NCBI GenBank assembly: GCA_046757205.1
Contig: JBHHXR010000209.1
Coordinates: 1-5,974 of the forward strand
Reading direction: 5' to 3'
DNA: 5,974 bases
Origin: JBHHXR01 sp046757205
GTDB taxonomy: Bacteria; Pseudomonadota; Alphaproteobacteria; Rhodobacterales; Rhodobacteraceae
Position numbers and translations under genes: made by a program. This document shows positions 1 to 5,690 of this stretch, piece by piece; position 1 is the first letter of the stretch, and every line of letters starts with the position of its first letter. The notes below the pieces were generated by a model. The model was not told where the DNA came from, made no database searches, and saw only the letters and a list, made by a program, of their open reading frames with translations.

Positions 1-351
1 ATCGCGCCGGTCGGCATGGGCCGGGGCGGCGAGACCTTCAACGTCAACGGCGACACCGCCGCCGGCGCCATCGCGGCGGCCATGACCGCCGACCGGCTGC
101 TGCTGCTGACCGACGTCGCCGGCGTCAAGGACGCCGACGGCAACGTGATGACCGAGCTCCATTCGGCCGATGTCCGGCGCCTGACCGCCGAGGGCGTGAT
201 CGCCGGCGGCATGATCCCGAAGACGGAGACCGCGCTGCACGCGCTCGACGGCGGCGTGCGGGCGGTCGTCATTCTCGACGGAACCGCCCCGCATGCCTGC
301 CTGCTGGAGCTTTTCACCGAACACGGCGCGGGCAGCCTGATCCGCGCCTGA
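1..351 (+). CDS. argB: Acetylglutamate kinase, C-terminal part (5' end outside window)
   Basis: ArgB phosphorylates N-acetyl-L-glutamate with ATP, the second step of arginine biosynthesis, in the cytoplasm. The reading frame is open from base 1 and gives 116 residues before TGA. The family is usually about 290 residues, so more than half of the protein lies left of the window. Family blocks seen, numbered in the visible fragment: NVNGDTAAGAIA (14-25, substrate/nucleotide region), LLLLTDVAGV (33-42), GGMIPK (69-74, with the ATP-contacting lysine at 74) and the C-terminal APHACLLELFT block followed by a Gly-rich end. All are intact, so the gene is only cut by the window edge. The in-frame ATG at base 16 is internal, not the start. 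The gene converges on the protease gene with 14 bp between stops. Identity is very secure. Confidence 0.96.
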   Translation: MAPVGMGRGGETFNVNGDTAAGAIAAAMTADRLLLLTDVAGVKDADGNVMTELHSADVRRLTAEGVIAGGMIPKTETALHALDGGVRAVVILDGTAPHACLLELFTEHGAGSLIRA

Positions 352-365
352 GCTTGCCGCGCACG

Positions 366-1247
366 CTATGGCCGGGGCGGGCAGACCCCCAGCGTGCTGT
401 CGCAAAGCTCCATGGTCTCGACGATCCAGGCGTAATACCGCGCCACGTCGGTCAGCAGCGCCACCATCTCGGGCGCCCGGCACACCTCGCGCACCGTCTT
501 CGCCGAATTCCCGGCCGCCACCGCCGACAGAATTCCGCGCAGCACCGGACCGCGCCCGGTCTGTACCCACAGCGCCGAGCCGCTCTCGCCGGAACAGGGC
601 GGCAACCGGCCGGGCACAGCCGGACGCGCCACCAGAAAGCCCGACTCGTTGCGCCGGATCACCTCGAACGGCGTGTTGACCACCGGCTGCGGTTCGGTGT
701 TGCGGTAGCGCACCGGCCAGCTCGCGATGTTTCCGGCGAAGGGCGGTTTCATTCCCGACGATCCCGACAGGGTTTCCAGCCGCGCCACCGGCACCCCGGG
801 CGGCAGCGGGGTCTCCAGCCGCAGCAGCGCGACGTCGGCGGCCAGAGCCTCGCGGCTGTTGCGCTGCGGGCAATAGGCGGCCACCACGTGGCGCTCGACC
901 CCCTGCCCGTCGACGTTCAGCACCGACGACCCGGCCTCGACGCGAAAGTCGCGCCATACCTTGCCGGCCACGCAATGACGCGCCGTCAGCACCCAATGGG
1001 CAGACAGCACGGCGCCGCCGCAGTAGCCCGCTCCCGGCGGTCCGCTGACCCGCTCGAACTGAAGCCGCACGGCCGCCGGCGCCAGCGGATCGACCGAAAT
1101 TTCGCCGTCTTCCGCCAGCGCTCCGGGGATCTCGTCGCTCTGCCAGCCGCAGGGCGGCAGGGTTTCGGCGGCCGCGGGCGGCCAGCCGGCCGGCGCCGCC
1201 AGCGCGCCGACCAGCACGGCTGCTCGTATGGGGGAGCGGCAACGCAT
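366..1247 (-). CDS. Secreted chymotrypsin-fold (S1 family) serine protease
   Basis: Predicted 293-residue exported peptidase. The N-terminus MRCRSPIRAAVLVGALAAPA plus a PPAAA segment reads as a Sec signal peptide, probably cut after Ala27. Triad candidates: His91 in LTARHC (family norm TAAHC), Asp138 in DVALLRL, and Ser222 in CSGESGSAL (norm GDSGGP). Cys76 and Cys92 match the conserved His-loop disulphide. The mature part has eight cysteines (33, 76, 92, 126, 218, 256, 282, 289), enough for four disulphides, which fits a periplasmic or extracellular enzyme. Oddities: Glu221 replaces the usual Asp before Gly-less Ser; Pro216 sits where trypsin has the S1 Asp189, so cleavage after Lys/Arg is not expected; and no clear IVGG activation site is present. 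The start is supported by GGTGAG eight bases upstream. Substrate unknown. A catalytically weak or regulatory homologue is possible. Confidence 0.88.
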   Translation of the reverse strand: MRCRSPIRAAVLVGALAAPAGWPPAAAETLPPCGWQSDEIPGALAEDGEISVDPLAPAAVRLQFERVSGPPGAGYCGGAVLSAHWVLTARHCVAGKVWRDFRVEAGSSVLNVDGQGVERHVVAAYCPQRNSREALAADVALLRLETPLPPGVPVARLETLSGSSGMKPPFAGNIASWPVRYRNTEPQPVVNTPFEVIRRNESGFLVARPAVPGRLPPCSGESGSALWVQTGRGPVLRGILSAVAAGNSAKTVREVCRAPEMVALLTDVARYYAWIVETMELCDSTLGVCPPRP

Positions 1248-1345
1248 CGCCGAAGCTCACCAAGGATTTACCGCCAATGCAAGCCCCGGCGGCTTGTTTT
1301 CGCGTTTCGTCTTGACGCCCCGCCGCCGCCGGACAAAGTAGCGCG
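1248..1345. promoter_or_regulatory. Divergent intergenic region between protease and desaturase-like genes
   Basis: These 98 bases lie between two divergent start codons and so should carry promoters for both directions. I cannot assign a convincing sigma70-type -35/-10 pair on either strand. A TTGACG at 1312-1317 is followed 17 bases later by a poor -10 (AAAGTA) only five bases before the ATG. A small hairpin (CAAGCC 1280-1285 with GGCTTG 1291-1296, five-base loop) is followed by TTTT on the plus strand. It could be a weak terminator for plus-strand transcription coming through from argB, or an operator-like dyad. Confidence 0.45.
1256..1261 (-). promoter_or_regulatory. Ribosome-binding site of the protease gene
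   Basis: GGTGAG on the minus strand lies eight bases before the ATG at 1247. It supports that start, which also gives a complete signal peptide. Confidence 0.6.
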
Positions 1346-2140
1346 ATGCAACACCAAGCCGCCATCCGCCTCTCCGTTTTTCTCGGATTGTTCGCGCTCT
1401 TTGCCGTGCTGGAGGCGCTGCTGCCGCGAAAATCCCGCGCCCTGCCGCGCCGCAACCGCTGGTTCACGAATATTTCGATCACCGTCATCAACACGGCTAC
1501 GCTGCGCCTGATCGCCGTGGTGATACCGCTTCTTGCGGTCGGCGCCGCCATCGATGCGGAACGCAGCGGCAGCGGGCTGTTCAACAATCTCGACGCGCCC
1601 CGCTGGCTGGCGTTCGTGGTCGCGGTTCTGGTGCTCGACTTCGCCATCTGGTTCCAGCACCTGATCACGCACAAGATCCCGGTCCTGTGGCGGCTGCACC
1701 GCGTCCACCACGCCGACCGCGACATGGACGTCACCACCGCCGTGCGCTTTCATCCGGTCGAGATCGCGCTGTCGATGCTGCTGAAGATCGGGCTGGTCTA
1801 TCTGCTGGGACCAAGCGCCGTCGCGGTGATCGTCTTCGAAATCCTGCTCAACGGCACGGCGCTGTTCAACCACGCCAACCTGAAACTGCCGCAACCGCTG
1901 GACGCGGCGGTGCGAACGGTTCTCGTGACGCCGGACATGCACCGGGTCCACCACTCCGTCCACCGCAGCGAGCACGACAGCAACTACGGTTTCGCCCTAT
2001 CGGTCTGGGACCGGCTTTTCGGCACCTATTGCCCGCAGCCGGCCGATGGCCACGACGGCATGACCGTCGGGCTGCGATGGCAGGACGGCAAACCGGCGCG
2101 GCTGGGATGGAGCCTGCTGCTTCCGTTCCTGCGGCGATGA
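1346..2140 (+). CDS. Sterol desaturase / fatty acid hydroxylase family membrane di-iron protein
   Basis: A 264-residue integral membrane protein of the fatty-acid-hydroxylase superfamily. These enzymes use a non-haem di-iron centre and O2 to hydroxylate or desaturate lipids, sterols or carotenoid-like substrates. The histidine clusters are clear: HLITH (105-109), HRVHH (118-122), further His136 (RFHP) and His176 (FNHAN), and HRVHH (199-203). The typical closing block DSNYGFALSVWDRLFGTY is at 211-228. Hydrophobic segments at about 7-25, 50-68, 86-104 and 142-170 fit membrane anchoring with cytoplasmic histidine boxes. All expected metal ligands are present, so activity is likely, but the substrate cannot be read from sequence. 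The ribosome-binding site is weak (GGA at 1331, spacing long). No better in-frame start is seen. The stop overlaps the next start as ATGA, implying one transcript and coupled translation. Confidence 0.9.
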   Translation: MQHQAAIRLSVFLGLFALFAVLEALLPRKSRALPRRNRWFTNISITVINTATLRLIAVVIPLLAVGAAIDAERSGSGLFNNLDAPRWLAFVVAVLVLDFAIWFQHLITHKIPVLWRLHRVHHADRDMDVTTAVRFHPVEIALSMLLKIGLVYLLGPSAVAVIVFEILLNGTALFNHANLKLPQPLDAAVRTVLVTPDMHRVHHSVHRSEHDSNYGFALSVWDRLFGTYCPQPADGHDGMTVGLRWQDGKPARLGWSLLLPFLRR

Positions 2141-2817
2141 GCGGCCTGTCAAAGATCGCGGCGCGGGCGGCGGAGAGCGGGCTGGCGGTGCTCGGCGGCT
2201 TTCACCCCGGCGAGGGTGACGCGGCACCGCAGGGCTGCGCAACGCTGCTGCTCTTCGGCCCGTCCGGCCACGGCATGTGGGACAGTTTCACCGCAAGCCG
2301 GGAATTTTCGGACGGCGAGCCGCATCCCCTCGACCGCTGGTCGAAACGGACCCTCGATGCGCTGGCATCGGCGTGCGGCGGGGCTGCTGTTTTCCCCTCC
2401 GACCGGCCGTATCCGCCCTTCATCAGTTGGGCGATGAAAACAGGCCGGTGCTGGCAATCGCCCGTCGGGCTGCTCGTTCACGACACGGAGGGGCTTCTTG
2501 TGTCGTTCCGCGGTGCCCTGGCGTTGCCGGAGCGGCTGGCGCTGCCCGAACCGCGCGCCGGCCGGCCCTGCGAAGGATGCCCGCAGCGGCCCTGCCTGAC
2601 CGCCTGCCCGGTCTCGGCGCTTGGCGCGGGAAGCTACGACACCCGCGCCTGCCACGGCCATCTCGCTTCCGGCAACGGCGAGGACTGCATGACACGGGGC
2701 TGCTCCGTTCGGCTCGCCTGCCCGGTCGGCCGCGGCGGGCGGCCGGCGGCGCAGCACGCTTTCCACATGCGCGCCTTTCACCGCACCGGAACCGGCAATC
2801 ACCGGCGCGAACGGTGA
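2137..2817 (+). CDS. 4Fe-4S ferredoxin-like protein (QueG-type cysteine pattern)
   Basis: A 226-residue soluble protein that resembles a family usually labelled 'ferredoxin' in alphaproteobacteria, with no experimentally known role that I can name. The N-terminal 140 residues form a conserved non-cluster domain (GPSGHGMWDSF at 41-51, a PLDRWSKR block at 64-71, SPVGLLVHDTEGLLVSFRGA at 108-127). The C-terminal part has eight cysteines: C145-x2-C148-x4-C153-x3-C157-Pro, then C172, C184, C189 and C195-Pro. This could hold one or two [4Fe-4S] clusters, recalling epoxyqueuosine reductase/dehalogenase-type modules. It ends with AQHAFHMRAFH, typical of the family. I chose ATG 2137 because it overlaps the upstream stop (ATGA) and the frame's 150-residue extension upstream lies inside the desaturase gene. 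No strong ribosome site is seen, consistent with translational coupling. It may donate electrons to the neighbouring di-iron enzyme (inference). Confidence 0.85.
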   Translation: MSGLSKIAARAAESGLAVLGGFHPGEGDAAPQGCATLLLFGPSGHGMWDSFTASREFSDGEPHPLDRWSKRTLDALASACGGAAVFPSDRPYPPFISWAMKTGRCWQSPVGLLVHDTEGLLVSFRGALALPERLALPEPRAGRPCEGCPQRPCLTACPVSALGAGSYDTRACHGHLASGNGEDCMTRGCSVRLACPVGRGGRPAAQHAFHMRAFHRTGTGNHRRER

Positions 2818-2856
2818 CGGCCACGGCGCGCCGCGCCCAAACGGGGCCCGAGCGGC

Positions 2857-2906
2857 ACCGGCCGGAGGGCATGCGCCCGGCCGGGCCGGCGCGCCCTCCG
2901 GTTGGT
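2857..2906 (+). repeat. Large GC-rich inverted repeat (hairpin) in the ferredoxin-sixA gap
   Basis: The arms 2857-2870 and 2893-2906 can pair over 14 positions: nine consecutive Watson-Crick pairs (2862-2870 with 2893-2901), then two G-U and three further pairs. The 22-base loop itself contains the perfect palindrome GCCCGGCCGGGC (2875-2886). It lies 39 bases after the ferredoxin-like stop and 58 before the phosphatase start. There is no T-run on either side, so it is not a standard intrinsic terminator. It could end transcription with help from Rho, stabilise the upstream mRNA 3' end, or attenuate entry into the phosphatase gene. The rest of the 147-bp gap shows nothing I can name. Confidence 0.55.
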
Positions 2907-2964
2907 TCAGCGCCGCGACGCCGCGGCACTTGATTATCGGCCACGGGTGGCGCTCAATGCCCGC

Positions 2965-3486
2965 ATGAAACAGATCATCCTGATGCGCCACGCCAAGTCG
3001 TCCTGGGACGATCCGGCGCTGGACGACTTCGACCGGCCTCTCGGCCGCCGCGGCCGGCTTGCGGCGTCGCTGATGGGGGCGTGGCTGGCCGAGCGCAATC
3101 CGGCGCCGGATCATGTGCTGCTTTCCGGCGCCGCGCGGACGGCGGAGACATGGGCGCGGGCTGCGCGCGTGCTCGGCGACGTGTCGGCGCCGGTGGTCAG
3201 CGACCGGCGGCTCTACATGGCGGCGCCCGAGACCATGCTCGAAGTGCTTCGCGCCCTGCCCGACGACGCCGCAACGGTCCTGCTGATCGGCCACCAGCCC
3301 AGCCTCGGGTCTCTTGCCCGGCTCTTGAGCGCGGAAAGCGCGGTGCCGGAACACTGCCGGCAGGCGTTCAGCCATTTTCCGACAGCCGCCGCCGCAGTTC
3401 TGGAGAGCCCGGTCAGCGCCTGGAGCGAGCTTGATTTCGGCGCCGCCGCCTTCGCGCAGTTCGCCCGCCCGAAAGACCTCGTCTGA
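2965..3486 (+). CDS. sixA: SixA-type phosphohistidine phosphatase (histidine phosphatase superfamily)
   Basis: A 173-residue cytoplasmic phosphatase of the phosphoglycerate-mutase-like (histidine phosphatase) fold. SixA proteins remove phosphate from phosphohistidine, classically on histidine-phosphotransfer domains of hybrid kinases; in E. coli the nitrogen-related PTS protein NPr is also a target. The N-terminal LMRHAKSSWDD holds the catalytic R8-H9 pair. SGAARTAET (54-62) provides the conserved Arg58, and LIGHQPSLG (107-115) provides the second catalytic His110. Length is normal for the short SixA branch. ATG 2965 is preferred because MKQIILMRHAK starts the first beta strand as in the family. 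An in-frame TTG at 2902 would add 21 unconserved residues and overlap the hairpin arm, and GTG 2947 is also possible. The ribosome site is weak for all. No histidine kinase lies nearby, so the target is unknown; a general phosphatase role is an alternative. Confidence 0.88.
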   Translation: MKQIILMRHAKSSWDDPALDDFDRPLGRRGRLAASLMGAWLAERNPAPDHVLLSGAARTAETWARAARVLGDVSAPVVSDRRLYMAAPETMLEVLRALPDDAATVLLIGHQPSLGSLARLLSAESAVPEHCRQAFSHFPTAAAAVLESPVSAWSELDFGAAAFAQFARPKDLV

Positions 3487-3508
3487 GCCATGCCTGCCAG
3501 GCAAAGGA

Positions 3509-3540
3509 AAACCCCCGGGGGCGGCCGCCTCCGGGGGTTT
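3509..3540. terminator. Bidirectional intrinsic terminator between convergent genes
   Basis: A near-perfect palindrome centred at 3524/3525: AAACCCCCGG (3509-3518) pairs with CCGGGGGTTT (3531-3540), enclosing the palindrome GGCGGCCGCC (3520-3529). The only imperfect pair is 3519/3530, a G-U pair in plus-strand RNA and an A-C mismatch in minus-strand RNA. The minus-strand transcript leaves the stem into TTTTCCTTT, a good U-rich tail. The plus-strand tail is only TTTCTG. It sits 22 bases after the phosphatase stop and 15 bases from the ATPase stop, and so serves both transcripts, probably better for the transporter operon. Confidence 0.9.
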
Positions 3541-3555
3541 CTGAACCGCGCGGTC

Positions 3556-4368
3556 TCAGTGGCCGAGAATCTGGCTCAGGAACAGCTTGGTCCGGTCGCT
3601 CTGCGGGTTGTGGAAAAACTCTTCCGGCTCGTTCTGCTCGACGATCTGGCCCTGGTCCATGAAAATCACCCGGTTCGCCACCTGACGGGCAAAACCCATC
3701 TCGTGGGTGACGCAGATCATCGTCATGCCCTCTTCGGCCAGCTCGATCATGGTATCGAGAACTTCCTTGATCATTTCGGGATCGAGCGCCGAGGTCGGCT
3801 CGTCGAACAGCATGATATGCGGCTTCATGCACAGCGACCGGGCGATCGCCACGCGCTGCTGCTGACCGCCCGAAAGCTGGCCGGGGAACTTGTCGGCCTG
3901 CTCCGGAATCTTGACCTTTTCCAGGTATTGCCGGGCCGTTTCCTCGGCCTCCTTCCTCGGCGTCTTGCGCACCCAGATGGGCGCCAGCATCAGGTTGTCC
4001 AGCACCGTCAGATGCGGAAACAGGTTGAAATGCTGGAACACCATCCCGACCTCGGAGCGAATCTTGTCGACGTTCTTCAGATCCGACGTCAACTCGGTTC
4101 CCTCGACGAAGATCTGCCCCTGCTGGTGCTCCTCCAGCCGGTTGATGCAGCGGATCAGCGTCGACTTGCCCGAACCCGACGGGCCGCAGACAACGATGCG
4201 TTCGCCCCTGTTTACCGTCAGGTTGATGTCGCGCAGCACATGGAATGCGCCGAACCATTTGTTCATGCCGATGATCTGGATAGCGATCTCCTCGGAGACC
4301 CGCATTTTCGTGCGATCCGGAACGTGGTCCTCCGGCATGTGTTCGTCGAACTTGGCAGTATCGATCAT
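3556..4368 (-). CDS. aapP/bztD: Amino-acid ABC transporter ATP-binding protein (AapP/BztD type)
   Basis: A 270-residue ATPase of the polar amino-acid uptake (GlnQ-like) ABC family. It powers import through the two permeases encoded just upstream and sits on the cytoplasmic face of the membrane as a dimer. All motifs are intact: Walker A GPSGSGKST (62-70), Q-loop Gln112 in VFQHFNLFPHLT, signature LSGGQ (165-169), Walker B IMLFDE (185-190), D-loop SALD (193-196) and H-loop His222 in THEMGFA. The stretch QIVEQNEPEEFFHNPQSDRTKLFLSQIL near the end is typical of AapP/BztD. ATG 4368 is preferred, with AAGGAG nine bases upstream. Internal ATGs (residues 11 and 22) lack such a site, and the roughly 25-residue N-terminal lead is normal for this branch. 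It is the last gene of its operon, followed by the terminator. Substrate is inferred as glutamate/glutamine/aspartate/asparagine or general L-amino acids. Confidence 0.96.
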   Translation of the reverse strand: MIDTAKFDEHMPEDHVPDRTKMRVSEEIAIQIIGMNKWFGAFHVLRDINLTVNRGERIVVCGPSGSGKSTLIRCINRLEEHQQGQIFVEGTELTSDLKNVDKIRSEVGMVFQHFNLFPHLTVLDNLMLAPIWVRKTPRKEAEETARQYLEKVKIPEQADKFPGQLSGGQQQRVAIARSLCMKPHIMLFDEPTSALDPEMIKEVLDTMIELAEEGMTMICVTHEMGFARQVANRVIFMDQGQIVEQNEPEEFFHNPQSDRTKLFLSQILGH

Positions 4369-4377
4369 GCGGTCGGT

Positions 4378-4384
4378 CTCCTTA
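4378..4384 (-). promoter_or_regulatory. Ribosome-binding site of the ATPase gene, fused to the permease stop
   Basis: On the minus strand TAAGGAG combines the TAA stop of the upstream permease gene with the AAGGAG ribosome site of the ATPase gene, nine bases before ATG 4368. Terminating ribosomes sit on the next start signal, favouring coupled translation. Confidence 0.85.
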
Positions 4385-5689
4385 GTCGTGGCCGGTCTGA
4401 AGCCTGCGCTCCAGATACATGGAATAGCGGGACATCGAGAAGCAGAAAAGGAAGAACATGAAGGCGATGAAGCTGTACAGTTCCCAGATGATCCCGTTCC
4501 ACGCCTGGTTGGCCCGGATGGCGTTCGAAAGACCCAACGGATCCATCAGGCCGATGATCATTACCAGCGTGGTGTCCTTGAACAGCCCGATGAAGCTCGA
4601 AACGATGCCGGGAATGGATATCTTCAGCGCCTGCGGCAGGATGATCAGCCGCATCGACTTCCAGTAGTCCAGCCCCAGCGCATCGGCCGCCTCGTACTGG
4701 CCGCGCGGCAGCGCCGCCAGCCCGCCGCGGACGACCTCGGCGATGTAGGCACTGGAAAACAGCGTCACCATGATGACGACGCGCAGGATGATGTCGAAGC
4801 TGGTGCCCGGCGGCAGGAAGTAGTTCAGCAGCACCGAGGCCACGAACAGCAGCGTGATCAGCGGCACGCCGCGGATGAACTCGATGAAGCCGACACAGAT
4901 GCTCTTGACGATCAACAGGTTCGACTGCCGCCCGAGCGCCAGCACGATGCCGAGCGGCAGCGATGCCACGATACCGGAGATGCCGATGGTGATCGACAGG
5001 GTGAAGCCGCCGAACTTGGCGCTCTGCACCTCCTCGATGCCGAGAGGGATGATGCCGTGCAGGAAGCCGGCCACCGGGGCGGCAAGAAACAGCCACCAGA
5101 TCACCGGCCCCAGAATTGCGGCGATGACACCGGCCAGCGTTCCGACGCCGGGGGATACGATGCGAAACGCCGCATAGCCGACGCCAAACCCGGCGAGCGC
5201 CATCAGCGGCCCCCAGACCGAGCCGCCCCACAGCAGCCAGTAACCGAGGAAGGGGTAAATCACCGAGAACCAAAGCATCTTGCGCGGCAGGTTCGAAAAC
5301 AGCACCGGCGAAAGGGCCACCAGCATCAGGACGAACGCGGCGATCTGACGCCAGTAGAGTTCCGGCGGATAGAACCCGAACAGAAGCTGATTGTAGCGCT
5401 CCCGGATCACCGCCCAGCAGGCGCCGCTGGTGCCTTCGCCATAGGCCGCCTGTATCGCCTGACGGCATTCGTCGAGCGAATGCGCCGTCCAGGACGACAT
5501 CAGGATCCAAGGCAGCACCGAATACAGGACGAAGACGATGAAAGCAGCGCCCAGAATCGTCAGGATCGAATTCATCCACCCGCTGAACAGGTTCGCCCTC
5601 ATCCAGCCGATGGCGCCCACCTCCGTCAGCGGCGGTGTCTGCTCTTCCAGCATCTCGGTGCGGACATAGTGTTGGGACATCTGTGCCAT
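4382..5689 (-). CDS. aapM/bztC: Amino-acid ABC transporter permease (AapM/BztC type)
   Basis: A 435-residue inner-membrane permease forming a heterodimer with the upstream AapQ/BztB permease in an uptake ABC transporter. The C-terminal half (about 226-430) is the usual binding-protein-dependent transport domain. It contains FIEFIRGVPLITLLF (268-282), AYIAEVVRGGL (314-324) and the EAA coupling loop EAADALGLDYWKSMRLIILPQA (333-354) that contacts the ATPase. The N-terminal half is an extension absent from small GlnP-like permeases: a hydrophobic segment at about 41-64, a loop with two cysteines (75, 91) and the motif FGFYPPELYWR (104-114), then hydrophobic segments near 115-131, 137-154, 158-174 and 183-203. 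This length and the GACWAVI-to-FGFYP block match the BztC/AapM branch, and at about 430 residues it is closer to Rhodobacter BztC than to shorter rhizobial AapM (from memory). Start at 5689 is fixed by AAGGAG seven bases upstream. The gene begins one base after the previous stop. Confidence 0.95.
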   Translation of the reverse strand: MAQMSQHYVRTEMLEEQTPPLTEVGAIGWMRANLFSGWMNSILTILGAAFIVFVLYSVLPWILMSSWTAHSLDECRQAIQAAYGEGTSGACWAVIRERYNQLLFGFYPPELYWRQIAAFVLMLVALSPVLFSNLPRKMLWFSVIYPFLGYWLLWGGSVWGPLMALAGFGVGYAAFRIVSPGVGTLAGVIAAILGPVIWWLFLAAPVAGFLHGIIPLGIEEVQSAKFGGFTLSITIGISGIVASLPLGIVLALGRQSNLLIVKSICVGFIEFIRGVPLITLLFVASVLLNYFLPPGTSFDIILRVVIMVTLFSSAYIAEVVRGGLAALPRGQYEAADALGLDYWKSMRLIILPQALKISIPGIVSSFIGLFKDTTLVMIIGLMDPLGLSNAIRANQAWNGIIWELYSFIAFMFFLFCFSMSRYSMYLERRLQTGHD

Positions 5690-5690
5690 C

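Noticed and set aside
1312..1340. TTGACG with AAAGTA 17 bases later as a sigma70 promoter
   Set aside because: The -10 match is poor and would place the transcription start at the ATG itself. It is mentioned only as a weak candidate.
354..1511. Open frame of 385 codons on the plus strand
   Set aside because: It runs antisense through the protease gene and out of frame into the desaturase-like gene. Composition is Arg/Pro/Ala-rich, typical of a shadow frame.
1687..2136. N-terminal extension of the ferredoxin-like frame inside the desaturase-like gene
   Set aside because: The 150 extra residues are an Arg/Pro/Ala-rich shadow of the desaturase-like coding sequence. The ATGA overlap at 2137 gives the expected family start.
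2902..2964. TTG start extending the SixA-like protein by 21 residues
   Set aside because: Family members begin directly with the strand leading into RHAKS. The extension is unconserved in character, overlaps the hairpin arm and has no ribosome site.
2149..3504. Open frame of 451 codons on the minus strand
   Set aside because: It is antisense to the ferredoxin-like and SixA-like genes and crosses their intergenic hairpin. The product is Arg/Ala/Pro-rich with no recognisable motif.
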